Origin: Undaria pinnatifida
Lineage: Eukaryota; Sar; Phaeophyceae; Laminariales; Alariaceae
Direction of reading: 5' to 3'
Assembly: GCA_012845835.1 (NCBI GenBank)
Contig: JABAKD010000029.1
Location: 10,108,338-10,172,337 of the forward strand
Length of the DNA stretch: 64,000 nucleotides
Made by a program: the position numbers and the translations under genes. Positions 45,241-56,400 of this stretch are shown in pieces. Position 1 is the stretch's first letter, and each line of letters opens with the position of its first letter. The notes beneath the pieces are model-generated. The model was not told where the DNA came from, searched no databases, and saw only the letters and a program-made list of their open reading frames with translations.

Positions 45241-46437
45241 TCGGTCAGCGCGGCGACGAGTCTGGCGCCCAACGAGGTCCTCATGGGCAGACTCTCACGG
45301 CTCCCCCTGACGGTTTTCGACCGCACTGGCGTCGTGGGACACCAGAGTGTCGCCCGCGATCACCTGGCTTATTGCGATTAGGCTACCGACCGGCAAAAGC
45401 GCGAACGACATTGTCCGTGCACACCACGCCCTCACTGTTTCCCCAGTTAACTGCAGAAACTCCGCCCTCCCTGACGCGCTGCGTTCAGCATCTAACTTCG
45501 CTGTGGGTGGTTGGGCATGGGTGTACTATTCTGCCTCTACCATCTGCCGGGGTGCAAAGACGAACACCGACGCCAAGGTACTTGACCCCAAACTCGCGCT
45601 TAACTGGACGGGCCCGTACAAGATCCTGGCAGTCGGTTCCTGCTCCGCCGCCGAGACCCGCTCGGGAGTAACCTCCTCTATCTGGATCTCCCTTCCGACC
45701 TGCCCGGTTCAGGCGCTCGTCGGCGTGTGCCATCGAGCGCCCGAAACCCTGCGCCAACCCCCACGACAGCGGGGACATGCCCAAATACCTACCGGCGGGG
45801 CTGACACAGTACGCGCTCAACACTTTTTCCAAGACGCCTCCCCCGTACCACGTCACTCAAGACGACGTTTCGACTCCCCTTCAACAGCTGGAGGTGGAGC
45901 AGACTACCGGTCATCAGTCGGTGCGGGGGCGAGGTGGCGTCATCGCGGTGCTATACAAGACGCATTGGGCGGGACTCTCCGAACCTTTCTGAGAGCGGCA
46001 AATACACCTCCACCTCTCCCGCTCCCACATCTTGCGTCACTGGGCCGGAACCCCGCCAAACCAACCGCCTCTACCGACGAATGCGGATCGGGGCGGCACA
46101 GCGCGAGCTCTCCCTCAACAACAGGGAACGTTTCCTAGCGCTGGGCTACACCTGTGTTCCACGCGCCCATTGGCTCCGTCGTTACCACGACACGGTATTT
46201 CCTAAGAGAGCCCACGTTGGGTACAAGGGAGGCGATGGGTTATTTGACTTGGATAAATCACCGCGAGCACTACCGAGGACAAGGCATACCTGGTCCGCTT
46301 TCTGGATGACCCGGAACCGATTAAATTTCCTCTTCCTCAGGCGCGCTACACGACTTCGACAGGGGTCGTACGAGGCTCTTGGTGCCTGCAAGTTTACATC
46401 GCCAGTGCGCTTCCTCGGGGGATCCAACGTAACGTAA
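45241..46437 (+). pseudogene. Integrase C-terminal extension with chromodomain-like motif
   Basis: Frames carry NWTGPYKILAVG (about 45603-45640, the SH3-like GPF/Y module of gypsy integrases) and GGVIAVLYKTHWAGLSEPF (about 45931-45990), which has the Y-K-x-x-W-x-G spacing of a chromodomain and is followed by a TGA where a Trp-Glu would be expected. Further text to 46437 (LRRYHDTVFPKRAHVGYKGG) has no domain that I recognise. Chromodomains in chromoviruses steer integration to heterochromatin. Confidence 0.6.
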
Positions 46438-47348
46438 ACGAACCTGGAGCGCGCGGCCGTGGCCAGTTGACTTTCACGCGGCCACCGCTCCTCGATAGTT
46501 CTCTATTTTTTGGGGTTATGAGGTTTGAGTCTTTGTCTTTGGGTTGTTTGTGGTGTGGTGAGAGTTTTGGTCTGGTGTTGGGGCGGTATTTCCATTTTTT
46601 TTCTTGTCCTGCCGAACCCCCTCTTAGGGCCGGGCCAGGATTCGGGTAAAACGCCGCTATCTGAGGCGCAGGGCTATCGTCTTTTCGACATTGTTCAATT
46701 TCACCCTGCCGACGCCCTCCTCAGCCCAGAGCCGGGGGGCGACCGGGGTACCCTGTTTGCGCGTAACGTGGTACAGGGCTATGTACGGGTCTGTGTGTCA
46801 TTTTTTATCTTTTGTGTGCTGTATTTGTTCTACTTTGTTTTTTCGACTAAACGCTTCCCCCCCTCACGGGGCTGTAGTGTTGCCACCTTCTATCCCGGGT
46901 ATTTGCCGTTTTCTCGTCTAACCCCCCGCCATGCCGATGGCCCGCGGGGGGGTTTTCGCATGACATCTCCCTTGTGTTAGCGCTTGTGTTCCCCTTCATA
47001 TCGACCAGGGCTCGCCTCGCCGTTGTACCGTTTCTGTGATTGGTTTGACGTAGAGCCTGTCCTGCCCCCCCCCCGCTACACCGGCGGTATGCGGCAGGTT
47101 CTAGGGCCTTTTCTTCCCCCCTCGCCACACCGGCGGCACGCGGCAGGTTTTTGATGGGTGAATTTTGCCTTGCTGTAGGGTCTGCGTTTCCTTCAACTGT
47201 CTTTCTTCCCGTGTTTCTGGTTCCATAGCCAGGCCGTTAGAGGTGTTTGAGGAGCCGCATCTTCGACTTATGGTCTAGTTCGTAGAACCGGAGTTTCCCC
47301 GAATCTCCCATATTTCTGCATATGCCGCTCATCAGGGTGTGCTGGGGT
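46438..47348 (+). other. 3' untranslated part of the LTR element
   Basis: About 900 bp between the last coding remnants and the 3' LTR shows T-rich stretches and short frames only. A GCTGGGG just before the LTR is a poor polypurine tract. Confidence 0.5.
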
Positions 47349-47615
47349 TAAGATACGGCCTCAAAAGGCCTGTAATTATCCAAATTTCGTATCATTTGGA
47401 TGGGTTTCGTATGATAAGGTTGACGTTTTATATTCGGGAAAGTTAAGAAATAGATCGGAGGCACGTGCCTCCGACCTCAGAAGCCATCCGGGACTCTGGT
47501 GGAATCGAGTAAAGGAACGTCTCTACGAAGGCAAAGAAAGTGAGTACTCTCCGAGGACCTGCTCAATTGGCAGACCTGCAGGGGGTACTCTGTGTCCCCA
47601 CCCAATAACCTTACA
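47349..47615 (+). repeat. 3' LTR
   Basis: 267 bp, TAAGATACGG to CCTTACA. The terminal TG is mutated to TA, and the AATAAA of the 5' copy reads AGTAAA here. The 18-bp CACGTG palindrome is intact at 47456-47473. Confidence 0.85.
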
Positions 47616-47629
47616 AATCCCCTGCCGCT

Positions 47630-47995
47630 CCCCCCCAAAAGAAAAAAAGTCCACCCCTTCGCACACTCCGCCCTCTCCTTGCTGGCTGTACGACTTATAT
47701 GATTTTATAGGATACACTTGATAAAGTGATGCACTTCCTTCCAGAGCCGTCAGATTTTGTCTCCCCTCAAAAACAGATTTTATAGTTTCCGCGCACAGAC
47801 TGACTAACATCCCCCTGTTGATCCTGGAACAAGCTACTGCATACACTGTACTTCCAAGGGGAGTCGCCGACCTACATCCTTAATGAGGACATACACCAAG
47901 TGATACGCGCGATGGGAGTATCACGCACAGCTTGCAAATATGAGTTTCGACAAAATCTTCGATTTCACAGCTGGAGTGTTTTTATATTATTACAA
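47630..47995 (-). mobile_element. Family A partial copy
   Basis: The reverse complement gives the terminal arm (AACACTCCAGCTGTGAAATCGAAGATTTTGTC...), the GGGGACAAAATCTGACGGC module and the start of the G-rich zone. It begins 15 bp after the 3' LTR, so the LTR element may have inserted into or beside it. Confidence 0.75.
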
Positions 47996-48194
47996 TGTAG
48001 ACTATATGTGTCAATCTATCTCAATTAATTGCATTCTTCGCAATTGAGCGCTATTAATATGGCTGGCGTGTCCTTCAGCTCCCGTGATGGCGAACGAGCG
48101 AGCTACTATAATACTCGTACGACAAACCGCTATATATACTACAGTACTAAGTACTAGCGTGTCCTACAGTTCCCGTGATAGCGATAGCGCGAGC

Positions 48195-48450
48195 TGAGCT
48201 ACTACTACTACTACTACTACTACTACTATTACCACTACTATTACTACTACTGCTTCTACTACTACTGCTACTACTACTACTACTACTGCTACTACTACTA
48301 CCACTACTACTACTACCACTACTACTATTTACTACATACAGCAGTACACTACCACTACTACTGCTACTACTACTACACTACTACTACTGCTACTACTACA
48401 AACTGCTGCTACTACTACTACTACTACTGCTACTACTGCTACTACTACTA

Positions 48451-48492
<42 letters not shown>

Positions 48493-48535
48493 CACTACTA
48501 CTACCTATATACCACTATCACTACGACTACTACAT
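48195..48535 (+). repeat. (CTA)n microsatellite
   Basis: About 110 triplets, mostly CTA with CTG and CCA variants. Long Leu and Tyr runs in its frames are artefacts. It directly precedes the LINE fragment. Confidence 0.95.
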
Positions 48536-48544
48536 ACAAATATT

Positions 48545-49176
48545 TGCGTGCTTGAGCGGGGCTATCAGCTCACACAGAAACCTCAGCATCGAGATCACGC
48601 GGCGTCTTCAGAGAGCTTACGCGTGCTTCCAGCGGTACAAGATGGAAATATCTGATCGCCCGGGTGTGCGCTTACGGTTGAAGGTGCGGTTGCTAAAAGC
48701 CGAGGTGATCGAGACTCTACTCTACGGTCGCACGATGCGGAGCCCGAACAAGCCTGACTATGACAGGCTAGGACGGGCTCACCACTCTATGCTCCTCCGA
48801 CGCTTCGGATGGCGAAAACAAAAGCGTGACGACCACACCCTATCGTACGCCGACGCGCTTGCCAAGACAACTTCCGAGAGCATAGAGGCGATAGTGCGTA
48901 AACGGAGGATATTGTTTGCGGTTTTCGTAGCACGCATGGGGGAGGAGCGTCTACCACAGAGGGTGGTGTGTGGGGAGCTTGTTGGGCTCAGGAGGGCAAG
49001 AGAAAGACTGGATGGTGCACCTGAAGAAGGACATGTCCGTCTTAGGAACGAAGTTCGAAGGGTGGCGAAAGAATGCGCAGAAGGCCGGCAGATGGTTTCG
49101 ACGAGTAGAGGAGGGAGCAGAGTCATTCATCATGCGGAAATGGCATGACGCGCAGAGATACAGAGCTGCAGAGTGA
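48545..49176 (+). mobile_element. LINE 3' fragment, post-RT region
   Basis: The 48552 frame reads GAISSHRNLSIEITRRLQRA, then KVRLLKAEVIETLLYG, HHSMLLRRFGWRKQ and RMGEERLPQRVV, the conserved region downstream of the reverse transcriptase in many LINEs. A frameshift near 48970 moves the rest (GGQEKDWMVHLKKDMSV to WFRRVEEGAESF) into another frame ending TGA at 49174. It is a 5'-truncated copy, the usual outcome of target-primed reverse transcription, and of the same family as the minus-strand LINE at 29.7-32.2 kb. Confidence 0.85.
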
Positions 49177-49542
49177 CACGCAAAGTCCGCGGCAGCGGCA
49201 TCAACCGTCAGCATCTCTAAGCGGCCGGGGGAAGGGGGGCGTGGAGGGGGGGGGGGATTGGGGTAGGGGGGAAGGGGGGGCGTCCTGCCCGAGAGACTGA
49301 AGTCTGGGTCTGGACGTCATCGTCCTGAAGCTTGTGGGCCTTCCAATAGCCGTCACAAGTTGTCCTAACGCCGGTCTGGCTTCTTCGCCTTTCTGCGTTC
49401 TTCCCCCTGTGCCATTGACGCACTTGATATTCTCTATGAGCCCAATGCCTCATTTAGTCAATTCTTGTTTGTATTGTGCGTGTGCGTGTGCGTATTTTTT
49501 CATTTCCTGTCCTTGCTTCCTCTTCTAGTTTTTTATTTACTA

Positions 49543-49700
49543 TTTTTTCTTTTCTTTTCTTTTCTTTTCTTTTCTTTTCTTTTCTTTTCTTTTCTTTTCT
49601 TTTCTTTTCTTTTCTTTTCTTTTCTTTTCTTTTCTTTTCTTTTCTTTTCTTTTCTTTTCTTTTCTTTTCTTTTCTTTTCTTTTCTTTTCTTTTCTTTTCC
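49543..49700 (+). repeat. (TTTTC)n pentanucleotide array
   Basis: About 31 nearly perfect TTTTC units. Phe/Leu/Ser and Lys/Arg/Glu frames over it are artefacts of the period. Confidence 0.95.
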
Positions 49701-49964
49701 TTTCCAGTTGACTTGATTGATGAGTCCGACGTGCGTGTGCGTCGTGATAGATAGATACCACGTGTATTATTGTTATTTCAAAAAAATTGCTGGTACGTGG
49801 TAGTCTTTTGTGGGTGGCACGCGATGTAGTCGGACTCTTCCAGGCGCAAATAAGTGACACGTATGTACCTGTATAGTATGAACTTGGCACGTCGTAGGCT
49901 GACTACCGATTCTATTTTTTATATTTCTGACGGAGGCATTACTTTCGTCAGCTATGATATATTA

Positions 49965-50590
49965 TAAAAATGAAAATACACTCCAGCTGTGAGATCGATT
50001 TTTTGGTCGAAACTAATCTTTGCAACCTGTGTGTGATACTCCGATCGCGCGTATTACGGGTTGTGTGTTCTCATTAAGGATATAGGTCGGCGACTCCCCT
50101 TGCAACTACAGTTAGTGTAGCTATCAGGGTCAACAGAGTGATGTTAGGCAGTCTGTGCGCGGAAACTATAAAACCCGTTTCTGAGGGGGACAAAATCTGA
50201 CAGCTGTGGAAGGAAATGCATCAGTTCATCAAGTGAATCCTGTCAGTCGAATATCCGGTAAGGGGAGGGCGGAGTTTTAAAGGACGTGGGGGGCTGATTT
50301 TGATCAAAAGGGAGGGGCGGGAGGGGGGGAGGGGGGGGAGGTGACGGGTGGGGCAGGTCAATTTGTGCGTGGAAACTATAAATATTTATTGTGGGGGAGG
50401 GGGGGGGGATGTGGCGGGGGGGGCCGGGGGCGGGGGGGGAGGGTTTTAGGTCGCACAGATGTAGGGGTTTGCTATACGCGTCGTGCTAGGTCTAGGCGAT
50501 GGTGCGGGTGGTGGGGAAAGAGGGGGCGTTGGGGGCGGGGGTGGGTGGGAATTGCAGCAGCGGCATGGACGGCTCTGAAACGATAGCGAG
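49965..50590 (+). mobile_element. Family A copy
   Basis: The arm (ACACTCCAGCTGTGAGATCGA to GACTCCCCTTGCAACTACAG), the CAGTCTGTGCGCGGAAACTATAAAACCCG module, the GGAGGGCGGAGTTTTAAAGGACGTGG module, G tracts and the GTGCTAGGTCTAGGCGATGGTGCGG module occur in the same order as at 3255. The right arm is missing. Confidence 0.8.
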
Positions 50591-50609
50591 GCGATATCCA
50601 GGTGTACCA

Positions 50610-50745
50610 CGTTTGGTTTGGTTTGTTTGCGTGTTGTTTGGTCGGGGTATCCCTTCACTCCAGAGTGACTGGAGCCTGTCCCGTGACCACGGACTTGATT
50701 ATGCGAGATAATGCGAGAACGACAAGACAACAACTGCATGCAACA
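50610..50745 (+). repeat. Unexpanded paralogue of the 85-330 segment
   Basis: It shares GTGACTGGAGCCTGTCC, GACCACGG(A/G)CTTGATT and GCGAG with 148-290 but lacks the GTCCT array, so it shows the ancestral state of that microsatellite. Confidence 0.75.
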
Positions 50746-51127
50746 ATATAGGTGTGTCAATTTAACTCAATTGGATTCGCATGTCGTGTGTCAAGTTACC
50801 TTTTGCGCAATTCACCGCGTTTTTAAATAGCACTGGCGGCCGGAATCAAGGTCTTGGGCTTGCTTCATTGATTTGGCGGCGTCAGCCGCCAAAAACCATT
50901 CTAATATTCAATACTTCGAGACACAAAACGAGAACAGTCGTGATTTCAGCAGATATAGCTTTTTGGCCACGCGGATCTTGGAGGTTAGCTTTCACGCTTT
51001 CTCATTGGCCAAGTGTCTATGTGGTAGTCCGCAGATCGGAAAAACAATACCCTGGTACAAAACTCAAATGCGGCGCAGCCACGTTTCTGGCTCGCTTTTG
51101 GTCCGCTCTGGGTTAGGGTTGGGCTTA

Positions 51128-52192
51128 TTTCTTATGCAGTCAGATTTGTCGGTCGAAAACGGCCTTTTTCGACTGAAGCCCAAATCGGGCTTTGTTACGC
51201 AGCCGAAAAAGGGCTTTTTCGATTCAACTTTTTTCGACTGAGAATTCCGACTGGCGGATCCAGTCGAAAAACTCAGTCGAAAAAGTTTTACACGTGTTTT
51301 TTGAACCGATCGCATCGCTCATCCCACCACCAAACACAAACCCACACGGCCACACTGCCACACGGCCACACACCCATACCAAGTACCACAATGCAGCATC
51401 ATACAAGGCGCTGACGCTGGCTTGGCTATCCCAGTTGTTGCTTTTCGCAGCAAGTCAGCGTGGCGCATTCCAAGTTTTGCTCGCCTGCAGCGTGTATCAC
51501 ACGACGGCAGCAGCGCGCGGTCTCGATCCCATGCTGCCAACAACGCCTTCGGCTGCTGTAGCTTTGGCGGCTCTCGGCTGAGTGCAACTCCACGAAAGTA
51601 GCTTTGGCGGCTTTCGGCTAAGCCCAAAGCCACCAACTTGCTGGAACGAGGGTTCGCCGAGCCGTTGCTCGCGGAGAAAGCGCGAAGCACAGAGCTGCCA
51701 ACCGATTTCGACTGCTGTACATACAGCAGTACTCCCTCACACCAACCGCCTCTAGGAAGAGCACAAAACTGAAAAACTATAAATTCGACTCGACTGACGA
51801 TAAGAAGACGCCCCGGTGGCGTATCAGGTTATCCTCGAGCCTGGTATAGGTCAGTTTCGTGAGTTCGAGCCCCGCTGAGTGCATACTCGTATAAATTCGT
51901 TGGGACTTTTTCTTGTGGACAAATTGACTTGCGGAAAGCGCGAGAGCGTGAGTTAGCAACATTCGATGTACAATCGACGAGCAGTGGGACTGCTGAACCC
52001 TATGCGCGACAAAAATTGAAGGCAAGCACCGGGGAGGAAAAGGGATGACACCTGTGACCACGGCTTGTCCAGAAGTTGGAAAGTAAAAGTGTGCTAAAAA
52101 AAAAAAAAAAAAAAAAAAAAAGAAGAAGGACCAGAAGAATCCAGTCGAAAAGGACCGTTTTCGATTGGCGGAATCCGACTGCATAAGAAATG
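51128..52192. repeat. About 1-kb unit bounded by ~50-bp inverted arms
   Basis: The left arm (51128-51176, TTTCTTATGCAGTCAGATTT...GGTCGAAAACGGCCTTTTTCGACTG) is matched by the reverse complement of 52138-52192. A SINE lies inside near the right arm. GGGTTAGGG-type repeats flank both outer ends (51112-51119 and 52197-52217). There is no transposase. It is either a MITE-like element or two inverted insertions of one family. Confidence 0.6.
51809..52122 (+). mobile_element. tRNA-derived SINE, copy 3
   Basis: The head GCCCCGGTGGCGTATCAGG lacks the first few bases of copy 2, box B reads AGTTCGAGCCCC, and the body is nearly identical to copies 2 and 4. It ends in a pure A25-type tail (52096-52120). 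Confidence 0.85.
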
Positions 52193-52196
52193 ACCT

Positions 52197-52217
52197 TTAG
52201 GGTTAGGGTTAGGGTTA
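52197..52217 (+). repeat. Short interstitial telomere-like array
   Basis: One TTTAGGG plus two to three TTAGGG units. It is too short to be a telomere and lies beside the inverted arm. Confidence 0.6.
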
Positions 52218-53143
52218 TGTGTTGGATTGGGTCTACGCCCGTATCTCGACCTTACCAGAAAGTGCTTCTTCACTCGCAAACCCTAACAGTCCACCGCATC
52301 AAAGATCCGTCCGACCAGATCGCTAGGTAAGCTCCGTGATTTTCTTTTAGAGACCGACGACACGTATTTGTGTTGGCGACAGCTTGCACGAAGCACGCGG
52401 CACGCACAACAGCGGTCTTACGAGTACACACAAAGCTGGCACACGAAACGTGTACAAACATACGTCGGTGAAATCCTCCAATTTTGAAATCCTCGACATC
52501 ACAGCTAAAATGCATTTTTAATGAATTTGATTTATAATTCAGACACAGACCGACGACGTTTGATTTGTTGTTCATTTTGTTTGGTTGTTTATGTCTTATT
52601 TTGCTCATGTCTCATCCCATGTATTACTAACTTTGCTTTCTCTTTTCCTTTCTCCCACCCCGGACGTGGCTCAGATCAAGGGTTACTACTGAGCAGGCTC
52701 TGCTCCCCCCCTCCCCACTACGTAGGGTACATGCCTCCATTTCTATCGCGAGAAGAAATCTCCGATCGGTCATTGTTCCTTCGTCGACTCGCATCGAATA
52801 TTCTCGTGTGCGCGGTTAGATTCACTTCTTCAGGGAAGGACACCCGCGTTTTTTGCTGAAATTATGAAACTTTTGTGGAATTTTCGCAGACCGCACCTCC
52901 CTGTTGAAAGCGACTGATACTGATCAACATACAGCAGTACCTGGTAAACATTACATATGTGGGTGAAGGGTTTGCGTCTGGCATCATTGGTGTCACCCTC
53001 ACCTCACCATCCACCCACAGCTACAGCACACACCTCGCCAAGAGAACCCTAGCAGCATTGTTCGCTTCCACTCCCTCTCTGCCCTGAACATCGTTCAGTA
53101 GTCCCCACGAACCAGCAAGAAAGTTTTCTCTTAGTCGGCCAGC

Positions 53144-53434
53144 ATGAAGACTACCCTATTCGGATTCGGACTAGCGGCCGTCGCTGCGTCAGTCAATGCC
53201 GTCGACTACGAGGTCGCATCGTGCGCAGAGCTTGCAGACATCGACGACACCACCGTCACATCTCTCACCATTACTAGCAGCGACTTTGCGTGCGATTCGT
53301 ACACCCGCTTCCGGGTGCGCAACGACATGGTACTCAAGGCTGACTCCGAAGTGGTTTTTTCCAACTTCGCGCTGAAGGTACTGGGCACCCTCACCGTCGA
53401 GCCCAACGTGACTTTCCAGGACGTTGTGGAGCAG
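53144..53434 (+). CDS. Pmp-type gene exon 1: signal peptide and N-terminal module
   Basis: There are 97 codons from ATG to GAGCAG/GTGAGC. Residues 1-19 form a signal peptide with an ASVNA/V cleavage site. The rest contains two Cys (SCAEL and DFACDS) and beta-strand text ending LKVLGTLTVEPNVTFQDVVE, already resembling beta-helix rungs. Strong C-ending codons (ACC ACC GTC ACA TCT CTC ACC) mark it as coding. Confidence 0.85.
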
Positions 53435-56400
53435 GTGAGCACAGTTTGCAAAAGTCTCGAATTATTTGTCAGATGATGAAACAGGATAAAGCCTAATATA
53501 ACAGGACAAACCAAAAGGTTGACTCGTCGGCTACAAAAAGTAGAAGCATAGACTATGTCTGCTGCTGTTTTTCGGCTCTCTCCCCCTCCCATCCAGCTTT
53601 TCGAGCTTTTCACCCAAATTATTTCAGCGAAGTCCGAATTTCAGCAATCTCGAGAGCAACGAACTTGAAACAGTCCTACGCGCAGATGGGGCCTCCATGG
53701 AGCTGGTTCAATATGGCTTATACCACTAACATGAGTGCCAACCCCTGTCATCGTTCTATTCCAACCAACCCAAAGTCAGGGAACAGAAGTTGTAGGAGAA
53801 TTGCTGACCACTCCGCCCACTCCATCCACCCAGCTTTCGTTGCATGCAGCGGTTTCTTCGTTTGAAACTTTGTCTTTATTTTTGTGTTTTTTTGGTTCTT
53901 GGATAGGCGCGGCGCTGATAGCTGAGCGCCCTCAGCGCGGAGTTTATCCCGGGCGAGCCCCCCCCTGCTGAAGGAAGACCTCTGAGGCTGAAGCTAGTCC
54001 GATGCTTTAAATAACGGGTGTGGGCGCACAAGAAGATAACAACAGCAGAAGGTCTATACTCTGAAATATATAATTTTCAATATAATCGGCCCTCTTCCCC
54101 TCTCTTTACATACCCCGGACCTGAAATAGGACCCTTTTTAATGCTGTTGGTCTCGGAAGATTCTATGAATGGCGTTATTCCCATGATTGACGTCGTCGGC
54201 AGCAAGGAAGTATTAGTATGCGTGACTGCCATGGGTGGATGCTCTGAAGTACCTGCTAGTACCATGGAAGTCCATGGCAGCCCATAGATATCCAGGGTCA
54301 TCTGGAAATCGACGACAGCTTTATCTTCGTACATGCGTAGTGATGTCCTCTAGCAGAGGGCAGGCTGGATTCTGCCACCGGCGGTGAGCTACTCTGCTGT
54401 TCTGCCTTGGTCTACGTGCCCCCGCCGTGTTGTCGTCGTCAACGGACGATACATCGTATAATTTGCGGCATTTCTTTCGCATCTCACGAAGGGGGACACC
54501 CCGAACTCTTTTCGCCCTTGTCGTGGTTTGTTTTTGTTTTGGATTGTGTTGGACAAACTGTGGGCATGATCAAAAGCAAAACACACATCTGAATTGAGTG
54601 CTGTGAATTCAAAATGAATCGACACACAAGTGTAGTAGCCGGTCGCCCAGGTGCCGTATCAGGTTATCCTGGAGCCCCTGGTATAGTTCAGTTTCGTGAG
54701 TTCGAATCCCCCCGAGTGCATACTCGCATAATTTCGTGGGGACTTTTTCTTGCGCACAAATTGACTTGCGGAAAACGCGAGAGCATGAGTTAGAAACACT
54801 CGATGAAAAATCGACGAGCAGTGGGATAGCTGAACCCTATGCGCGATAATATTGAGGGCAAGAACCGGGGGGAAGGGAAGACACCTGTGATCACGGCTTG
54901 TCCAGAAGTTGGAAAGTAAAAGTGTGCAAAAAAAAAAAAAAAACTAGTGGAGACTATGATACGAAAGTACGTCCTGCGTGTTGGCGCTGAGGGGCTGGGA
55001 ACGGTTTGGCCACGAACTCCGTGCTTTTTCGATAACACGCTACATTGCTGAATTACAAACTATCAGATAGACCGTGCCAGCAGGTACGGACGGTATTCTG
55101 CTGTCATTCTCGGTACAGTACGATCAGACCATGTGGTGGCACGTAGCATGCGTTTCCGTTGTACCGAATGCATGGTGCCACACATGTTTGGAGTAGAGGT
55201 AGCGCAGAGGGTCATTGAGCACTGCCGTTCAAGGTTGAGCCATATAGCAGTGCCATGGCAGTTCCATTGCTCTGCGGCCTAACATGTGGAACTGTATGCA
55301 ACACGAGTATGAACGCGACATGGCGATACCATCACCCGGCTGCTGTCAAACTATGCGTTGTGGCTGGACCATGGCAATGCCGTTTCGATTACCACGGCAC
55401 GCGCACACTCTGTCCGTCCCTCTCTGAATAGTCCAAATCACGGGCAACGACTGCCCTTGCAGGAGATATTCTGCGGTTGTACAAATACCTTGAAAACACA
55501 ATCGGACAGATCACCTTGCAAACATTCTGTGTATCCCTCAAATGTACATGCTGCCCACGGTTGGTGCTGTAGACTACATATCTAACTGCTGTCACCCATG
55601 ACACTCGTGTTAGTCAAATGTTTTCATGGGGCTCTCCTTCCATTTGAGAAATTTTGTTACCGATGACCTCGCCTGGCGTTTCGACAACTTCTTGGATCAC
55701 GTATTTCTTCCCAATACTTGTTTGATATCGCCAACCTCTAACATCAAAAATAATAAATTATACCACATCCTCTCCCTTTCATATATAAAAGTCGCCTCAA
55801 TCTAGCTTCAAAAATAGTTATTGCGTTGTCTCTCCCTCTAAACATCGAAAATCATTACCAGGTAGTTTTTTCTGCTTCGCCGATGGACATAGTGGAAGTC
55901 TGGAACGGCTCTACGCTGTATCTCAAAGTGTTGTCGGAGGGCGAGAATAACGATCACCTGGTAGATTTTTCTTGAATAACAGCAGTATTAATACATGTAA
56001 CTATCGAAATTTGGGGCGTTGTATCGTATGTATCGTTCATCCTTCCCAACGACAGGAGACCAACGGCGGCGCGTTGTACGTGGATAAAGGCGCGTCGGCA
56101 ACTTTCGAGGGAAGGGCTCGCTTCACTGACAACAGCGTAATGTCTTTCTACGCCGACGAATACAAGATGCGTAACGGCGGAGCCGTCTTCAACAAGGTGC
56201 GCACGATACACCCGACGATGTGGGGACAGGTAATGTAAGGTACCGAACAGACGCGTCCTGCGACAGAGGTAGTACCAAGAGATATAACGTTTTGGGCTAA
56301 TGAAAACGAATGACGGGGCTCCCTTAGCCCAAAGTAGTGTCGGAAGGTCATTTTGTTTTGCTTGCAAGCATATTCGTTGTATTTCTGCTGCAGGCTAAAT

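Larger units (their letters stand above)
35244..47615 (+). mobile_element. Ty3/gypsy LTR retrotransposon carrying a NADAR domain (decayed)
   Basis: It is bounded by direct LTRs (35244-35509 and 47349-47615). Internal order on the plus strand: leader with minisatellites, gag (38.6-40.45 kb), Ser/Pro/Ala-rich segment, 220/230-bp repeats, NADAR domain (42.3-42.8 kb), RNase H tail (43.25-43.44 kb), linker, integrase (44.3-45.2 kb), chromodomain-like segment (45.9-46.0 kb) and a further C-terminal region to 46.4 kb. Integrase downstream of RNase H is Ty3/gypsy order. Protease and reverse transcriptase are not found: the sequence between NADAR and the RNase H tail is only about 300 bp. Numerous frameshifts and stops and roughly 15% LTR divergence by eye show an old, immobile copy. 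Confidence 0.85.

Noticed and set aside
48175..48555. Leu/Tyr-rich 126-codon frame
   Set aside because: It is a pure (CTA)n microsatellite translation.
49465..49890. Phe/Leu or Lys/Glu-rich frames
   Set aside because: They are translations of (TTTTC)n on either strand.
52197..52217. Chromosome end
   Set aside because: There are only three to four units, interstitial, with normal sequence on both sides.
53628..53703. Extra exon of the Pmp gene after TTATTTCAG (RSPNFSNLESNELETVLRAD)
   Set aside because: The acceptor and phase fit, but the donor (CTG/GTTCAA) is poor and the peptide does not resemble the beta-helix repeats; kept only as a remote possibility.
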